NCBI RefSeq assembly: GCF_000165395.2
Contig: NC_067396.1
Coordinates: 124,001 to 188,000 of the forward strand
Length of the DNA: 64,000 bases
Origin: Babesia bovis T2Bo
Lineage: Eukaryota > Apicomplexa > Aconoidasida > Piroplasmida > Babesiidae
Direction of reading: 5' to 3'
Position 1 is the stretch's first letter. Every line of letters begins with the position of its first letter. This document shows positions 43,508 to 53,987 of this stretch, piece after piece. The position numbers and the translations under genes were made by a program. The notes below the pieces were generated by a model, which saw nothing but the letters and a program-made list of their open reading frames with translations, had not been told where the DNA came from and searched no databases.

Positions 43508-43948
43508 TATAGCTATATCATTCACACTTCTGCGGGAAAACTGCCTATATAAAATATAGTAATGTGTGATACATTGGATATTAGCTGGTCTGAATCCTTT
43601 TGGCTGGGTGACAATGTCCAAAGCGTACACATCGTGGTCAGTATCGTAATGTGTGCTTGTATCTACCTATTAAAACGTATTAGCATAGTAGTGTGTTGAT
43701 ATAATCATGGTTGGCGATTACACATTTGGTGTGCAGCACAGTACGATGAAGTACTACAAACATATTGATGTGTAGGTCTATATAACGTTTTCTGGGTATT
43801 ACATGAAGTCTGTATCAGAAATATATTGATATGTCATACTAGATATTTTATATATGCTTTTACGGGGCAACTATATGGTGTGGTTAGACATATGTGTTGA
43901 TTCATTATGTGCACATTTCTATTGGAATGTGGTATATAGTCGTTAAAA
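43508..43948. other. Intergenic region
   Basis: A 441-nt AT-rich spacer between same-strand genes. No ORF of note and no RNA gene is seen. It contains the promoter of the TOG-like gene. Confidence 0.35.
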
Positions 43949-45413
43949 ATGGCTTCCGATATGCGTTTACCTCGTGAACGTGTTGTTCGTGTAAATTCTG
44001 ACTATACGGAAGGTGCTCGTTTAGTGTGTGACAGTTCCGATATAGTGAAGAGTCCAGTTTTACCTTGGGATCGTTCTATTGAGTCACATGAAGTCAGATC
44101 ATATCGTACGATTGGCGGCAAGCCGGCCTCTGTGTGGTCGGAACGCCTTTGCTTGATGCGAGAGATTCGTGATGATCTAGCTTCTGACAGTGCAACAACT
44201 CATTTATCTGGTGATATAAATCGTTGTATTGATGGCATATCTCGCTTGCTGGGTACTACCGTTTTGCGGAATAGTCCGAAGCGTGTTTTCGAGAAGACCC
44301 CTCCAAGCACTGTCCCGGTTGATAATGGTATTACCTATGAAGACCAAGTACTGCCTGGTAACGAGAGCTACACCATGGACAACCTGGTTGAGAGTTTGGA
44401 TACTATCGGTAGGTTATGTATGTCCTCTTTATAATCACCAGACGTTGGCAAAGATGAGAGTGATGAGATACCTCTATCTTTGAGGATGGAGGCTCACGCT
44501 GCTGAGGCTTATTTCGGTGCTTCTATAGTACAAAGAATATACTCCCGAAGATGGCAATCTCGCATTGATGCCATTGATGAACTAACCGCTATGGTTGAGA
44601 GTGACGAGTTATTATCGTACAATGACGGTGTTTTTCATCGTGCCATAATGGGTTTGACAATGTGCCTGAGCCGCTTATTCCAGGATCATGCTCTAAAGGT
44701 ATTTGTTTCGTGACTCTATTAACGTTTCATAGGTATTAATCAAGTCACTGGACCTTCTTGATGCATTCTTTGGGTTTATGGAGCGTCATCAATCTGGGTT
44801 ATCCACTGCTCGTGGTGGTTCTAACTCTTCTATTGATAGCTCGCGATCAAGTGTTATTACCTGCTGTTCCCAGTTTTTGGATGTCATAATATCGCGTCTG
44901 GGTGACCGTGTATCGGCAGTGGTTGACTGTGCCATATGTGCGTTAATGAAGGTTGCGGAATCTGCCTCCATTCCTACTTATGAGGATGTAAGTCGTTGTT
45001 TAATCCGGTCATTGGGTGTTGCTAACAACCAACCTGGTGTTCGTTCTATTTGCAATCGTTTGCGTCTATTGTCTACGCTGCTACTGAGGTCACCTCAGTA
45101 CACATCCCACGGTACACCTCGATACAGTTTAAAACCAGTTCTGTTTTTTGAAACTTTGGGTGCATTAAGTCATCATTCACACGGTCTCGTACGTGCCGCG
45201 GCTTTGGATGCCATTAGCATAGGTCTCAAGGTATGCTTTAGTGGCATTACGGTACCCGTTGATCCTTCAATACGCAACGCTGCTGATCGCATTGATTTGT
45301 CATCAATATCTGTCTTAGAAGGTGATGCTTCAGCGCGTTATGATGCGTTGTTGGCCGAGGCTCAATCCATTTGGTCTACCGATATTTTCCAGCGGTGTAC
45401 ACCTCGCCAGTAA
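43949..45413 (+). CDS. TOG/HEAT-like domain protein, CEP104-like
   Basis: There are three exons: 43949-44408, 44442-44698 and 44733-45413 (465 aa). The N-terminal 150 residues are polar. From about residue 170 a TOG-type helical array begins with [25 protein letters not shown], the W-R signature of TOG first helices. It continues through [33 protein letters not shown] and [19 protein letters not shown] domains bind tubulin; CEP104/FAP256 carries one at ciliary tips and centrioles. The end of the gene lies only 6 nt before the ARL2 ATG. The assignment to CEP104 rather than another TOG protein is tentative. Confidence 0.6.
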
Positions 45414-45419
45414 AAACAC

Positions 45420-46127
45420 ATGGGACTTTTGAAGGTGATTCGCAAGGGCAAGGCACTGGAGCAGGAAATTCGCGTCCTTTTGCTGTAGTTTACATTGAAT
45501 TATTTTTATATTGCCTTAGTGGCCTTGATAACGCGGGGAAGACAACTATTTTAAAGTGCCTCAATGGCGAGGACATATCGCGCGTTGAGCCTACTTTAGG
45601 CTTCAACATAAAGACGTTGGAACATAATGGGTATGCTTAGTTTTTAAACCGTTTATGTGTAGATATCAGGTAAACTTCTGGGACGTCGGTGGTCAAAAAA
45701 CTATCCGTTCATTTTGGCGCAATTATTTTGAGAGTACTGACGCGTTGGTTTGGGTTGTGGACTCGGCTGATGTGTTACGTGTGGATGATTCCCGGAGGGA
45801 GATAGACTCGATTTTACGCCAGGATGTAGGTGTAGTTCCATTGTACTCAATGTGTGTTACAGCAAATGTCTCAATGCACGCTGCTTGTTTTGGCCAATAA
45901 ACAAGATGTGTCTGGTGCCTTGAGTGTTCAGGAGATACAAGAGGTATGATAATTTAATGTGTGTTCATTTCGCGCAGCGTTTGGGTTTAGAACACGTTAC
46001 CAACGAGCGCAGCTGGCGTATCCACGGTTGCAGTGGTGTAACTGGAGAGGGTATTATCGAGGGTCTCGAGTGGCTTGTGAATGACGTTGCTCGTAGAATT
46101 TACACATTGGACTATGTGAAGCGTTGA
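45420..46127 (+). CDS. ARL2: ARF-like GTPase ARL2
   Basis: There are five exons: 45420-45484, 45520-45630, 45663-45825, 45863-45943 and 45978-46127 (189 aa). It begins [20 protein letters not shown], with Gly2 but no strong myristoylation context, as in ARL2. The P-loop is GLDNAGKTT, then [12 protein letters not shown], switch [30 protein letters not shown] and the C-terminal [20 protein letters not shown]2 regulates tubulin-folding cofactors and has mitochondrial and effector-release roles. The 37-nt intron after LRQD removes a stretch that would frameshift NKQD. The gene starts 6 nt after the stop of the TOG-like gene on the same strand. Confidence 0.9.
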
Positions 46128-46129
46128 TT

Positions 46130-46392
46130 TCACGATTCATCGGCGTTAGTTTTGGCATCGGTTGGCGTCAATCGCTCGGCAAATTCCAGCCTTCTTGTCA
46201 CTTCCTCCTGAGGGGTTATATAATTTTACTTTTTTAGAATACACGTACACTTAGGAAATCGAATACGCTTTCCTGGCACAGCGCAACGCTTTCATCCAGT
46301 TGCTCTATGATGAAATGTCTTGTTTCGTTGATTTGCTTGACTATTTCCATTGTTGGCGGATCGCTGTGCCATATAAGATGTGTAAACGTCAT
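46130..46392 (-). CDS. Unrecognised small helical protein (73 aa)
   Basis: There are two exons: 46392-46249 and 46207-46130. The 41-nt intron starts GTACGTG and ends CCCCTCAG. The frame reads MTFTHLIWHSDPPTMEIVKQ, then a helix (INETRHFIIEQLDESVALCQ), then after the junction EEVTRRLEFAERLTP. The second exon stays open and gives a balanced heptad pattern, which supports the splice. It is a small coiled-coil-like protein. The family is unknown and an additional upstream exon is possible. It converges on ARL2 with only 2 nt between stop codons. Confidence 0.5.
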
Positions 46393-46460
46393 CCTACCAT
46401 TTGACTAATATACCCCGCATAGAGGTGACCATTGTTAATAGTGAAATTTACAAAGTAACC

Positions 46461-46532
46461 GTGCATGGTGGGACTCGAACCCACAACCTTCGCCTCCGGA
46501 GAGCGACGCGCTATCCATTGCGCCACACGCAC
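46461..46532 (-). tRNA. tRNA-Arg (CCG anticodon)
   Basis: A 72-nt cloverleaf on the minus strand. Acceptor GTGCGTG pairs with CATGCAC (one G-U). The anticodon stem TCGCT/GGCGA has the loop CTCCGGA, so the anticodon is CCG. The T arm GTGGG/CCCAC carries TTCGAGT. There is no intron and no encoded CCA. Confidence 0.93.
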
Positions 46533-46624
46533 CGCTTGCCAGGGGCCCATTTTTTGATTGAGTACACATTTAATTGACCCATTATTTTTGTTGTAACCAT
46601 GTTACACATTTCGATCCATTAACA

Positions 46625-48955
46625 ATGGAAGGTCTTGATGCCCTGATTTTGCAAATTCGGCGGGAACCTGAGGCACATAGGGCTGATTTTTTGATGAAAT
46701 GGGAGGAATTCACTGCATCCTTTAATGTATTACATTTAACACCTCATCTATACAATGCTGATGTTATGTCTTTGTTGAGTTTTGTTGCCCAGGTTTGTTA
46801 GCTGATATAATCTATATGACATACAGTGTGTCCCTTATTACGCTGGCGATAATGATAACAATGTTGATTTGCGTTACTTACCGCAATCAACCAATGATTC
46901 CAAACCTTCACGTCGCCCATCATTGAAATCGGTTAGTACCAGTTTGACTGATCATAGCAGTACGAACGATGGCGGTCCAGGGAGTGCGGTCACTGACCAA
47001 TCGTGTCTTGGTCGAGAATTGTGTATGATGTTGATCGACTTCATTAAAAGTTATCGCAAGGGTCTTAACATTAAGATGCTTAAACAAATGCTAAGTACTA
47101 CATTTTTATTACGTAGCAAGCGGTTAATCGACATGTTTACGTAGGTTTTTATATTCAGGCAACATAGAACCCGCAGAATATGGCCTGAGTGGCTTGCTCT
47201 TTTAGATCTTGATGACCGTGACGCTCGAAAGCGTCTGTTCGTCTTTATTGTGCGTGACCTGACTATAGTATCCCAACAGGTAAAGGATGCAAATGTAGGT
47301 CATTTGATAATCTCTATATATGTTATAGGTCATCCGAGCCATGAAACGTTTATTCTATGACTACTTGCGTGCAAAGAGTCTTCAAGTTCAGCTGCTCACG
47401 TGCTGTATATGCGTGGAGATGCACAAGCGTCGCTTATGGCGTGATGAGCACACCGTTAACAACATCGCACAGTGCGCATTGGCATCTAACCTTAAATTAG
47501 TTCTTGCGGGTGCTCACTTTTTACTGGGCACTCGTAATCATTTTGATGTGGCTTTTGAGGCTCTGGAAGACCTCGAAGAGGAGATTGCATCCTTAGAGAC
47601 TCTAAATAAGCAGCAGGGTCATTCCGGTGTAGGAGCTCATTCCAAGAAGAGTGAAGGCCGTCAGAATCGTTTGTCTCGGTCCAAGAAGAGTGTAGCCAAA
47701 CAATTAGAACGTCGTAAAAAGAGACTGGAATTATGTCAAATACGCGAGTTTGCGGCTATTGATGAGTTACACGACCCTCAAAAGTTTACTGAGCGTTTAT
47801 TTGAGCGCTGCCGTAACAAGGACGTTACATTTGGTGCTAAACTCATATTGCTCCATTTAATCAGTCTAGTTATCGCGCGTCACAAGTTACTTGTTCCTAG
47901 TTTCTACAGCTTCCTGCTGAAATATATAAACCACAAGCAGCGGCTGGTAACCAAGATACTAGCTATATCTGCTCAAGCTGTGCATACTAATCTTCCACCT
48001 GGTATTTTGGACCCGCTGTTAACCGCTATTCTTGATCAGTTCGTTAGTGAAGACCGCTCCAACGAGGTGATTACTGCTGGTATAAACACTCTTAGGGAGA
48101 TTGCTTCTCGTGCTCCTCTACTATTCCCTGAGGACATGGTTGCTCAGATTGTAGAGTTCCGCAACATCAAGAATAAGGGTGAGTCCTTTGTCACAGAGTT
48201 TATTCTTCCCAGCTGTATCTACGGCCACCAAGTCGTTTATTAACCTTTACCGTGAGCATGCTCCTGAGCTTTTGCATCCCACACTACGTGGTCGTGAAGC
48301 TGGGACGCGTCTTACACAGGCCAAGCGCGGGAAGCTGTCTAAGGCACCAATTCCATTTAGTGACGCCCAGATTCTATCACAGGAAGATTTCCGGTTGAAG
48401 AACTATATGGCAGGCATGGAAGAAGTCGAAGAAACTGCTACGGATGAAGAGATAGAGATGGAATCAGATGGAATATCAGAGGATCTCGACGAGGACGATG
48501 TATCCATGGAGGAGACTGACGAGTACTCCGATAGTGATTCTGATGACCTCAATGAGACAACGCCAGACGAACCAAAAAGGAAGCGGGCTATCAAAAGCGA
48601 CTCTAGTGACGATACTGACGACGAGGAGGATGAAGAAGACCGAATTAAGGTCAACCCTGATGATTTGATATACGGGTCAAAGCGGAAACGAGTTGCGGCA
48701 GAAGCCAGGCGTGAGGCCGCTAAAGCCAGACTCGAACGCAAAAAACAGCATCACACAGCTGAGAGTCGTGCCGGTAATAAACAAAGTACTACAAACCGAG
48801 TTAAAGCCCGTAACAAACCGGTACTCATGACCATGCAGAGCAAGCGGGTACGCGGCAAGCAGAGTCAAAACATAGCGGAGAAACTCGCATCGCTGAAGCG
48901 ACACCTCAAGTCACTGAAAACCGGTAATGTCAAGCACAAGAAGCGCAGAAGGTGA
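46625..48955 (+). CDS. SDA1: SDA1-like 60S ribosome biogenesis factor
   Basis: There are five exons: 46625-46792, 46827-47140, 47168-47279, 47329-48178 and 48213-48955 (728 aa). Family landmarks are LGRELCMMLIDFIKSYRKGLN, then RDARKRLFVFIVRDL, IRAMKRLFYDYLRAKSLQVQ, CCICVEMHKRRLWRDE, EFAAIDELHDPQKFTERLFE and, across the last junction, STATKSFINLYREHAPELL. The C-terminal third is acidic (EEVEETATDEEIEME and more) and then Lys/Arg-rich, as usual for nucleolar Sda1. Sda1 is needed for late nuclear 60S maturation and export. The third intron is only 27 nt; an 18-nt alternative keeps frame but is less plausible. Confidence 0.88.
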
Positions 48956-49060
48956 TGAGATGAAAAAACGGTGCTAATTTATCGCTTAGCATTATGCAAT
49001 TTACACGTGATATAGTTACTGCGATATTGATATTTCTGTTGCGATTCAATGGAGTGACAC

Positions 49061-49551
49061 TCAGTAGCAGTTGTTCATAAACTTCCTTAGGAAGCCGTTT
49101 CGGGTAACATTCACCTTGTTGTTATCCAGTGATATCGAGATGATACCACGCTTAACGGCATTCTTTATTGCGTTCTGTATGGATACAGTTACTACCTAGT
49201 TGTACTTACCACCTTGTCCAATATGTATATACGGTACAAGTAACCCCTAGGGCATATGTTTAACGAGGTGCCGGAGTCCCTATAGCGGACTGTGTCTACT
49301 AAGTCTCCTAGCCACGCCGATGCATCATCTAGGAACGACCTTCTACGAGCACGCCAATAGATTCCATTACCAGGATCATACACACCAACAAACTGTTGCA
49401 CTTTATAACCAGATAAAAATTCACCAACCCGGTAACGTGTATTTACACATTGCGGCACTGGTGTCTGCAACGCACCAAATACAGCAGATCGTGGTTTAAC
49501 ACTGGCCTGAACGTATGAAAATATTAAAATTAAAGCAATGTAACACCGCAT
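49061..49551 (-). CDS. Secreted or apicoplast-targeted small protein, unrecognised
   Basis: There are two exons: 49551-49210 and 49174-49061 (151 aa). The ATG at 49551 is chosen because a signal peptide follows directly (MRCYIALILIFSYVQASVKP); longer frames have no ATG context. After the signal the sequence is basic (KPRSAVFGALQ, WRARRRSF), as in a bipartite apicoplast-targeting leader. The second exon (KRGIISISLDNNKVNVTRNG) completes an alpha/beta-looking domain. There are about four Cys. No family is recognised. The start lies 13 nt from the stop of the condensin subunit 2 gene. Confidence 0.6.
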
Positions 49552-49564
49552 TGCGTCATGTGTA

Positions 49565-51745
49565 TTAAAGTGAGCCCTGCACATCACCCAGGTGCTGTTC
49601 CTTGGGTGCACCGGCACATATAACAAAGTCCTCTAGTGGGCGACTCTGCTTGAGTAGCAGATCCTGTTCGTTGCATACATGCAGGAGGCACACAAACAGT
49701 ATATGGCTGGTCAAGGCAGCAACATCACTGTCCATTAGACGTGATACTGTATCGGTAACGGCATCCTGGAATCCACAGGAATATTCCGATTGGGTATTGC
49801 CCGAGCCATGCTCTTTGTCTATCTGTTGCTTATCTTCCAGGGCTTCATGGAAGGCAGGTGGTGGCACTATCACGCCACAGAGCGTCTTCTTAATCTTGAA
49901 TATATCCACGTAGGCAGCCACCGGTGCCGGGACTATAGCACCCTCCCGAGGCCATTGCGATATGGCAGCTGGGTCAGCATGCTGGCTGAGTGCCAGCAGG
50001 GGTTCGCCAGGTTCAGATTCGTACATTGACTCGATGTTGGCTACCACAGGTCCATCTTGCGTTAGAGGCAATTCGGGATCCTCGAAGTCATTAGACGCAT
50101 TCCACATATCGTCCTCGTCCAGTAAACCAACCTGTTCATCCAAACGCCATGAAAAATTTTCCGATATCCGCATTGTACTGTACGGGGCATCAATGTCAGC
50201 ACAGTAATGTACCTGGAGTATCGGTACCGACGAATCAGTATTAGGCCCATTACGCCATTCATGGTCACTGACAAACCTTAAACAACGGTTACCCAGGAGG
50301 CCCAACCTAGTTAAAAACGTATCATTAAACCTGTATATAGCACCCGTGAAGTCGCTTGCAGCGAATGTGCTGGGCGCTTTCTTGCCCACTGCCTTCGGTG
50401 TAGTGAATACCGTAGATAGCTCCACGGAGGCAATTTTCTCCTCTAAGTCAATATTCCTCAAATAGCTCTCCAGGTCATTAGTTATATTCTGTCTCGATTT
50501 AACAGGTCGTTGGGTCTTCAAATTCGTATCGTCCGGTTCGGTGTCACTTCCCTTGTTTTTACTTGATGGGACATGGGTCTTAACTGGAACTGACGTGTAA
50601 TATGAAAACTGAGAGCCACCAATCAAATCAATCTCTGCGAGTCGTTGCCTTAAAGCAATGCCAGTGCTATTAGGCACTGACCCAGTGTCACTGCCCGTGT
50701 CAGGTGGAGTACCGGAGATGGGCATATCATGAACTGTGTCTTCCGGTACGTCGTCAATATGACCCATTGCATCCATGGGTTCTAGACTGTCCTCAATCGG
50801 TGCGATAGGTTGTCTTACTTTAAAGAAGTCAATGTGTTTACTTTCGGGCTCAGGATTTATTTCTCCATCGGAATCAGATGCAATGACGTCGCCACACTCC
50901 TTACGACGACGCATTTCGCGGAGTCGTTCTAATTCCTGACGGAAATATGCAGCTTCAGGTAGTATTTCCATACGCTTGGGCTCGGTATTTCCAAAAAAAC
51001 ACTTTTTTACTGCATCCCGAGATAGTATCACATTGGAGTCGTCATGTTCGGACCTAGCTCGGGGTGGTGGGAATACCAAACTGTCACCATCGAGGTCCAG
51101 TGATAAGTCATCAGTCACCTGAAGATTAATCAATAACAGACCCATAGCACCGCTGTGGTCGAACATAGAAGATATCTTCAGGAAGTATGGATCGAGAATG
51201 ACGTTATCCATAGGAATCTCAGTAAGCGTGACTTCAGATTCAGGTGCCAGTGTACGTGAACTGGTTGTTAAATCAATCTTAACACGATGGCGACCGCGTG
51301 GTTTTGTGGCACTCGTGCTACCCGAAGTGCCATCAGCTTGATTAGCACTGTTCATGCTCATCAATACATTGAAGGTCTGGTCATAAATAGCCTCAATGCG
51401 GTAGCCATATATCTTGCTGGCACTTTCAACAACCTTGGAAGCACGAGTGAAGTTCAAGCGGCGCGAAGCGCCGCTAGATGTATCTTCAGGGAGCAATTCA
51501 ACGACATCGTCATCGACGGAACCGTCATCAAGGTGGACCAAATCAGTCATGTGGTCAATGATACCCACCTCAAAGGCATTGCGACTGCATATTTTGTTTG
51601 TAGATAAGGCGCTCATGCAGTCAGTGAACAGCGTCAAGAGATCCTGAGTGTTACCCGAAGGTCCCGTCACCTTCTTAGATACAGGCTGCGGCGCCTCGGA
51701 AATCTCCGATGAATCAACATCACGAGAACGCTTTCTAGAAGCCAT
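49565..51745 (-). CDS. Condensin subunit 2 (CAP-H/Barren kleisin)
   Basis: A single exon of 726 aa with an ATG at 51745. The N-terminal kleisin region contains DLLTLFTDCMSALSTNKICS, then NFTRASKVVESASKIYGYRIEAIYDQTFNVL, the conserved Barren block that contacts SMC2. It is followed by the segment LDPYFLKISSMFDHSGAMGLLLINL, a second family hallmark. The middle is acidic and disordered. The C-terminal winged-helix-like part (FQDAVTDTVSRLMDSDVAAL, then LFVCLLHVCNEQDLLL) contacts SMC4 in other species. CAP-H bridges the SMC heads in condensin. Its partner CAP-G is encoded about 9 kb upstream in the window. Confidence 0.85.
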   Translation of the reverse strand: MASRKRSRDVDSSEISEAPQPVSKKVTGPSGNTQDLLTLFTDCMSALSTNKICSRNAFEVGIIDHMTDLVHLDDGSVDDDVVELLPEDTSSGASRRLNFTRASKVVESASKIYGYRIEAIYDQTFNVLMSMNSANQADGTSGSTSATKPRGRHRVKIDLTTSSRTLAPESEVTLTEIPMDNVILDPYFLKISSMFDHSGAMGLLLINLQVTDDLSLDLDGDSLVFPPPRARSEHDDSNVILSRDAVKKCFFGNTEPKRMEILPEAAYFRQELERLREMRRRKECGDVIASDSDGEINPEPESKHIDFFKVRQPIAPIEDSLEPMDAMGHIDDVPEDTVHDMPISGTPPDTGSDTGSVPNSTGIALRQRLAEIDLIGGSQFSYYTSVPVKTHVPSSKNKGSDTEPDDTNLKTQRPVKSRQNITNDLESYLRNIDLEEKIASVELSTVFTTPKAVGKKAPSTFAASDFTGAIYRFNDTFLTRLGLLGNRCLRFVSDHEWRNGPNTDSSVPILQVHYCADIDAPYSTMRISENFSWRLDEQVGLLDEDDMWNASNDFEDPELPLTQDGPVVANIESMYESEPGEPLLALSQHADPAAISQWPREGAIVPAPVAAYVDIFKIKKTLCGVIVPPPAFHEALEDKQQIDKEHGSGNTQSEYSCGFQDAVTDTVSRLMDSDVAALTSHILFVCLLHVCNEQDLLLKQSRPLEDFVICAGAPKEQHLGDVQGSL

Positions 51746-51844
51746 GTGAATATGTAGTGTTAACTACGTGGTGTAAGCTACGAGCCATTATAGGGATTGC
51801 TAGTGTGTAAGCTATAGGTACCAAATAATATTACACAATAGGTT

Positions 51845-53542
51845 CTAACCGCAACGACCACCACCGCAACCAGCAGATTGAACCCAAGATTCACCGGAAG
51901 CTTTTGTCACAGTAAGGTTCATGAAGCTCTCCGCATCAGTTGGGTGAACACCGATAGTGTCGTCAAAGTCAGACTTCTTGGCGCCAAGGCGCACAGCAAC
52001 GCAAAGACCCTGGATGATTTCACCAGCGTTAGGACCAACGAAATGGATACCAACAATGGTACCGTCCTTCTTGCAAATCATCTTAGACAAGCATGTAGGA
52101 GGCATGTCAACGTCCATCTCATCAGTTTGCATCCACTCGACCTTGTGACGGTGTACAGCTGAAAACTCAAGAGAAGTGAACTCCTTGAGGTATATGTCAA
52201 CATCACCGTACTTCTTAACAGCCTCCTCCTCGCTCAAACCGCACTTACCGTACTCAATGGGAGTGAATACACACATTGGCACGTAGTTCAAGTCCATAAG
52301 CTTGTTACTGTTGCCAAACAGACGGCGAGCAAGCATCTCACCGTCCTTAACAGCAACCGTAGCCAATGCAGGGTTACCCTCAGCAACATCACCAACTGCA
52401 TAGACGTTGGGGTAGCCGGTCATGCCATTATCTGTCTCAATGAGCCCCGATTTACTAAATTTGATACCAAGATCAGATAAATACTTATAAATACCGTGTA
52501 ACTTACGACCGGTGGCATACATCAATGTGTCGTAAGTCTCAACATGACCGTTGTCAAAGGTAACCTCCAATTTACCATCAGCTAGTTTAGTAACAGACGT
52601 CGGACTGCTGCCACGAATGAACCTTGTACCCATGTTCTCCATAAGGTCACCAACCTTCTCCGCACACTGGCGGTCAAAACCACGAAGAATTATCGAACGC
52701 ACAGCAACGGTAACATCGTAACCCAATGCTGTCAAGAATCCAGCACACTCCAATGCAACAAAGGAGCCACCAACAATTAATGTCTTGCCTACAGGGTGGC
52801 TTAAACTCATCAGGTCGTCAGAAGTAATGGAATACTCATAAGCGCCCTTCACTTCCTCTGGAATAATAGGGCGAGTACCAATAGCAATTAAAATGTGCTT
52901 AGCCTTTATACGCTCCGGACCATTGGGACCCAAGTAACTCACTTGGTGGTCCTTCTCAAGAGTTGCAAAAGCGTTGATGTATTTTACACCAGTGGTAAGA
53001 AGACCGGAACGATATGAAAAATTCAACATCTTGACGTAATTTTGAATTGTTTGGATCATTTTGGACCAGTCATGCTTTGGAGATGCGTCAGACCAACCCA
53101 GCATCTCACGGTCATGCTCAGCGTGACCCAAAATACCGGCATAGTGCATCAACTTCTTAGGAATACAACCTACATTAACACAGGTACCGCCAAGTCCCCA
53201 TTTAGTACCTCTAGGAGATGGTCGAACATAGTCAAACAACACAGTCTTGGCACCCAAACGAGCTGCTTCCTTAGCAGCAGCCAAACCACTGCAACCACCA
53301 CCTATAACAGCCAAATCATACAACTCGGGCTCCACAGAAGATGGATCAATAGCTGAATTGTTAGTATTCGACATCTTCAATGATGATAAATTCTCATTAA
53401 CAACAGAGGTACTATAAGAGCCTGAGTAGACAAAACCAGGCCTCAAAAGCATATAAGACCACGTGACTAAAACACGAGGGGCGGCAGAGGCAAGGAATGC
53501 TACAAAAGGAGTCCTTCGCCTCATAATGTAACAAATATGCAT
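51845..53542 (-). CDS. Thioredoxin reductase, high-molecular-weight type
   Basis: The protein is 565 aa from the ATG at 53542; 53524 is also possible. It transfers electrons from NADPH through FAD and a CVNVGC dithiol (about residues 119-124) to the C-terminal pair in CGGGRCG at the very end (Cys559, Cys564). This cysteine-only, Gly-spaced tail is the apicomplexan type, unlike mammalian selenocysteine TrxR. The FAD site is VIGGGCSGLAAAKEAARLGA, the NADPH site is VGGSFVALECAGF, and the interface motif is GVHPTDAES. The hydrophobic/basic leader of about 60 residues precedes a second Met (MSNTNNS). Two start sites could give an organellar and a cytosolic form. Together with peroxiredoxins it replaces catalase in these parasites. 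Confidence 0.93.
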   Translation of the reverse strand: MHICYIMRRRTPFVAFLASAAPRVLVTWSYMLLRPGFVYSGSYSTSVVNENLSSLKMSNTNNSAIDPSSVEPELYDLAVIGGGCSGLAAAKEAARLGAKTVLFDYVRPSPRGTKWGLGGTCVNVGCIPKKLMHYAGILGHAEHDREMLGWSDASPKHDWSKMIQTIQNYVKMLNFSYRSGLLTTGVKYINAFATLEKDHQVSYLGPNGPERIKAKHILIAIGTRPIIPEEVKGAYEYSITSDDLMSLSHPVGKTLIVGGSFVALECAGFLTALGYDVTVAVRSIILRGFDRQCAEKVGDLMENMGTRFIRGSSPTSVTKLADGKLEVTFDNGHVETYDTLMYATGRKLHGIYKYLSDLGIKFSKSGLIETDNGMTGYPNVYAVGDVAEGNPALATVAVKDGEMLARRLFGNSNKLMDLNYVPMCVFTPIEYGKCGLSEEEAVKKYGDVDIYLKEFTSLEFSAVHRHKVEWMQTDEMDVDMPPTCLSKMICKKDGTIVGIHFVGPNAGEIIQGLCVAVRLGAKKSDFDDTIGVHPTDAESFMNLTVTKASGESWVQSAGCGGGRCG

Positions 53543-53987
53543 AAGAAATAACACAACGTAATATTTACGCAATGCACATGCCCGGTTTTACTAACAACCG
53601 AGCAACAATACAAGGTATTACCTGGCTAGTATGGGGTGAGAAAAGGTCAATAATTGAATAGATATGACGGCATTAACACTACATTTAATGATCAATATGC
53701 TTTGAATCATAGAAGGCATTAAATATTGGTACTGGCGACCGCAAATGATGCCAGGAATCATGATATATGCCCCGAGCTGGGGACACCCCTTGCACAGAGT
53801 TGCACGGAACACACACATGAGACGATGGAACATAATAACGGTAAAATGCCACTAGACAACACATAAACACAGTAAAATAGCTTGATATCATCACACATCG
53901 GTATTAATATAACCGGACGAGTAGTAGACAGGACGCGTTAGACACGCCTGCCATACAACTCGTGCTTCAACCACTCCTCGGAGAGGA
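53543..53987. promoter_or_regulatory. Divergent promoter region
   Basis: This 445-nt region lies between the thioredoxin reductase start (minus) and the lipase-maturation-factor-like start (plus). It should contain both promoters. ORFs here are short and featureless. No known promoter box can be named. Confidence 0.35.

Noticed and set aside
48403..48741. Serine-rich minus-strand ORF of 112 codons
   Set aside because: It is the complement of the acidic GAY/GAR repeat tract in SDA1, which reads as Ser on the other strand.
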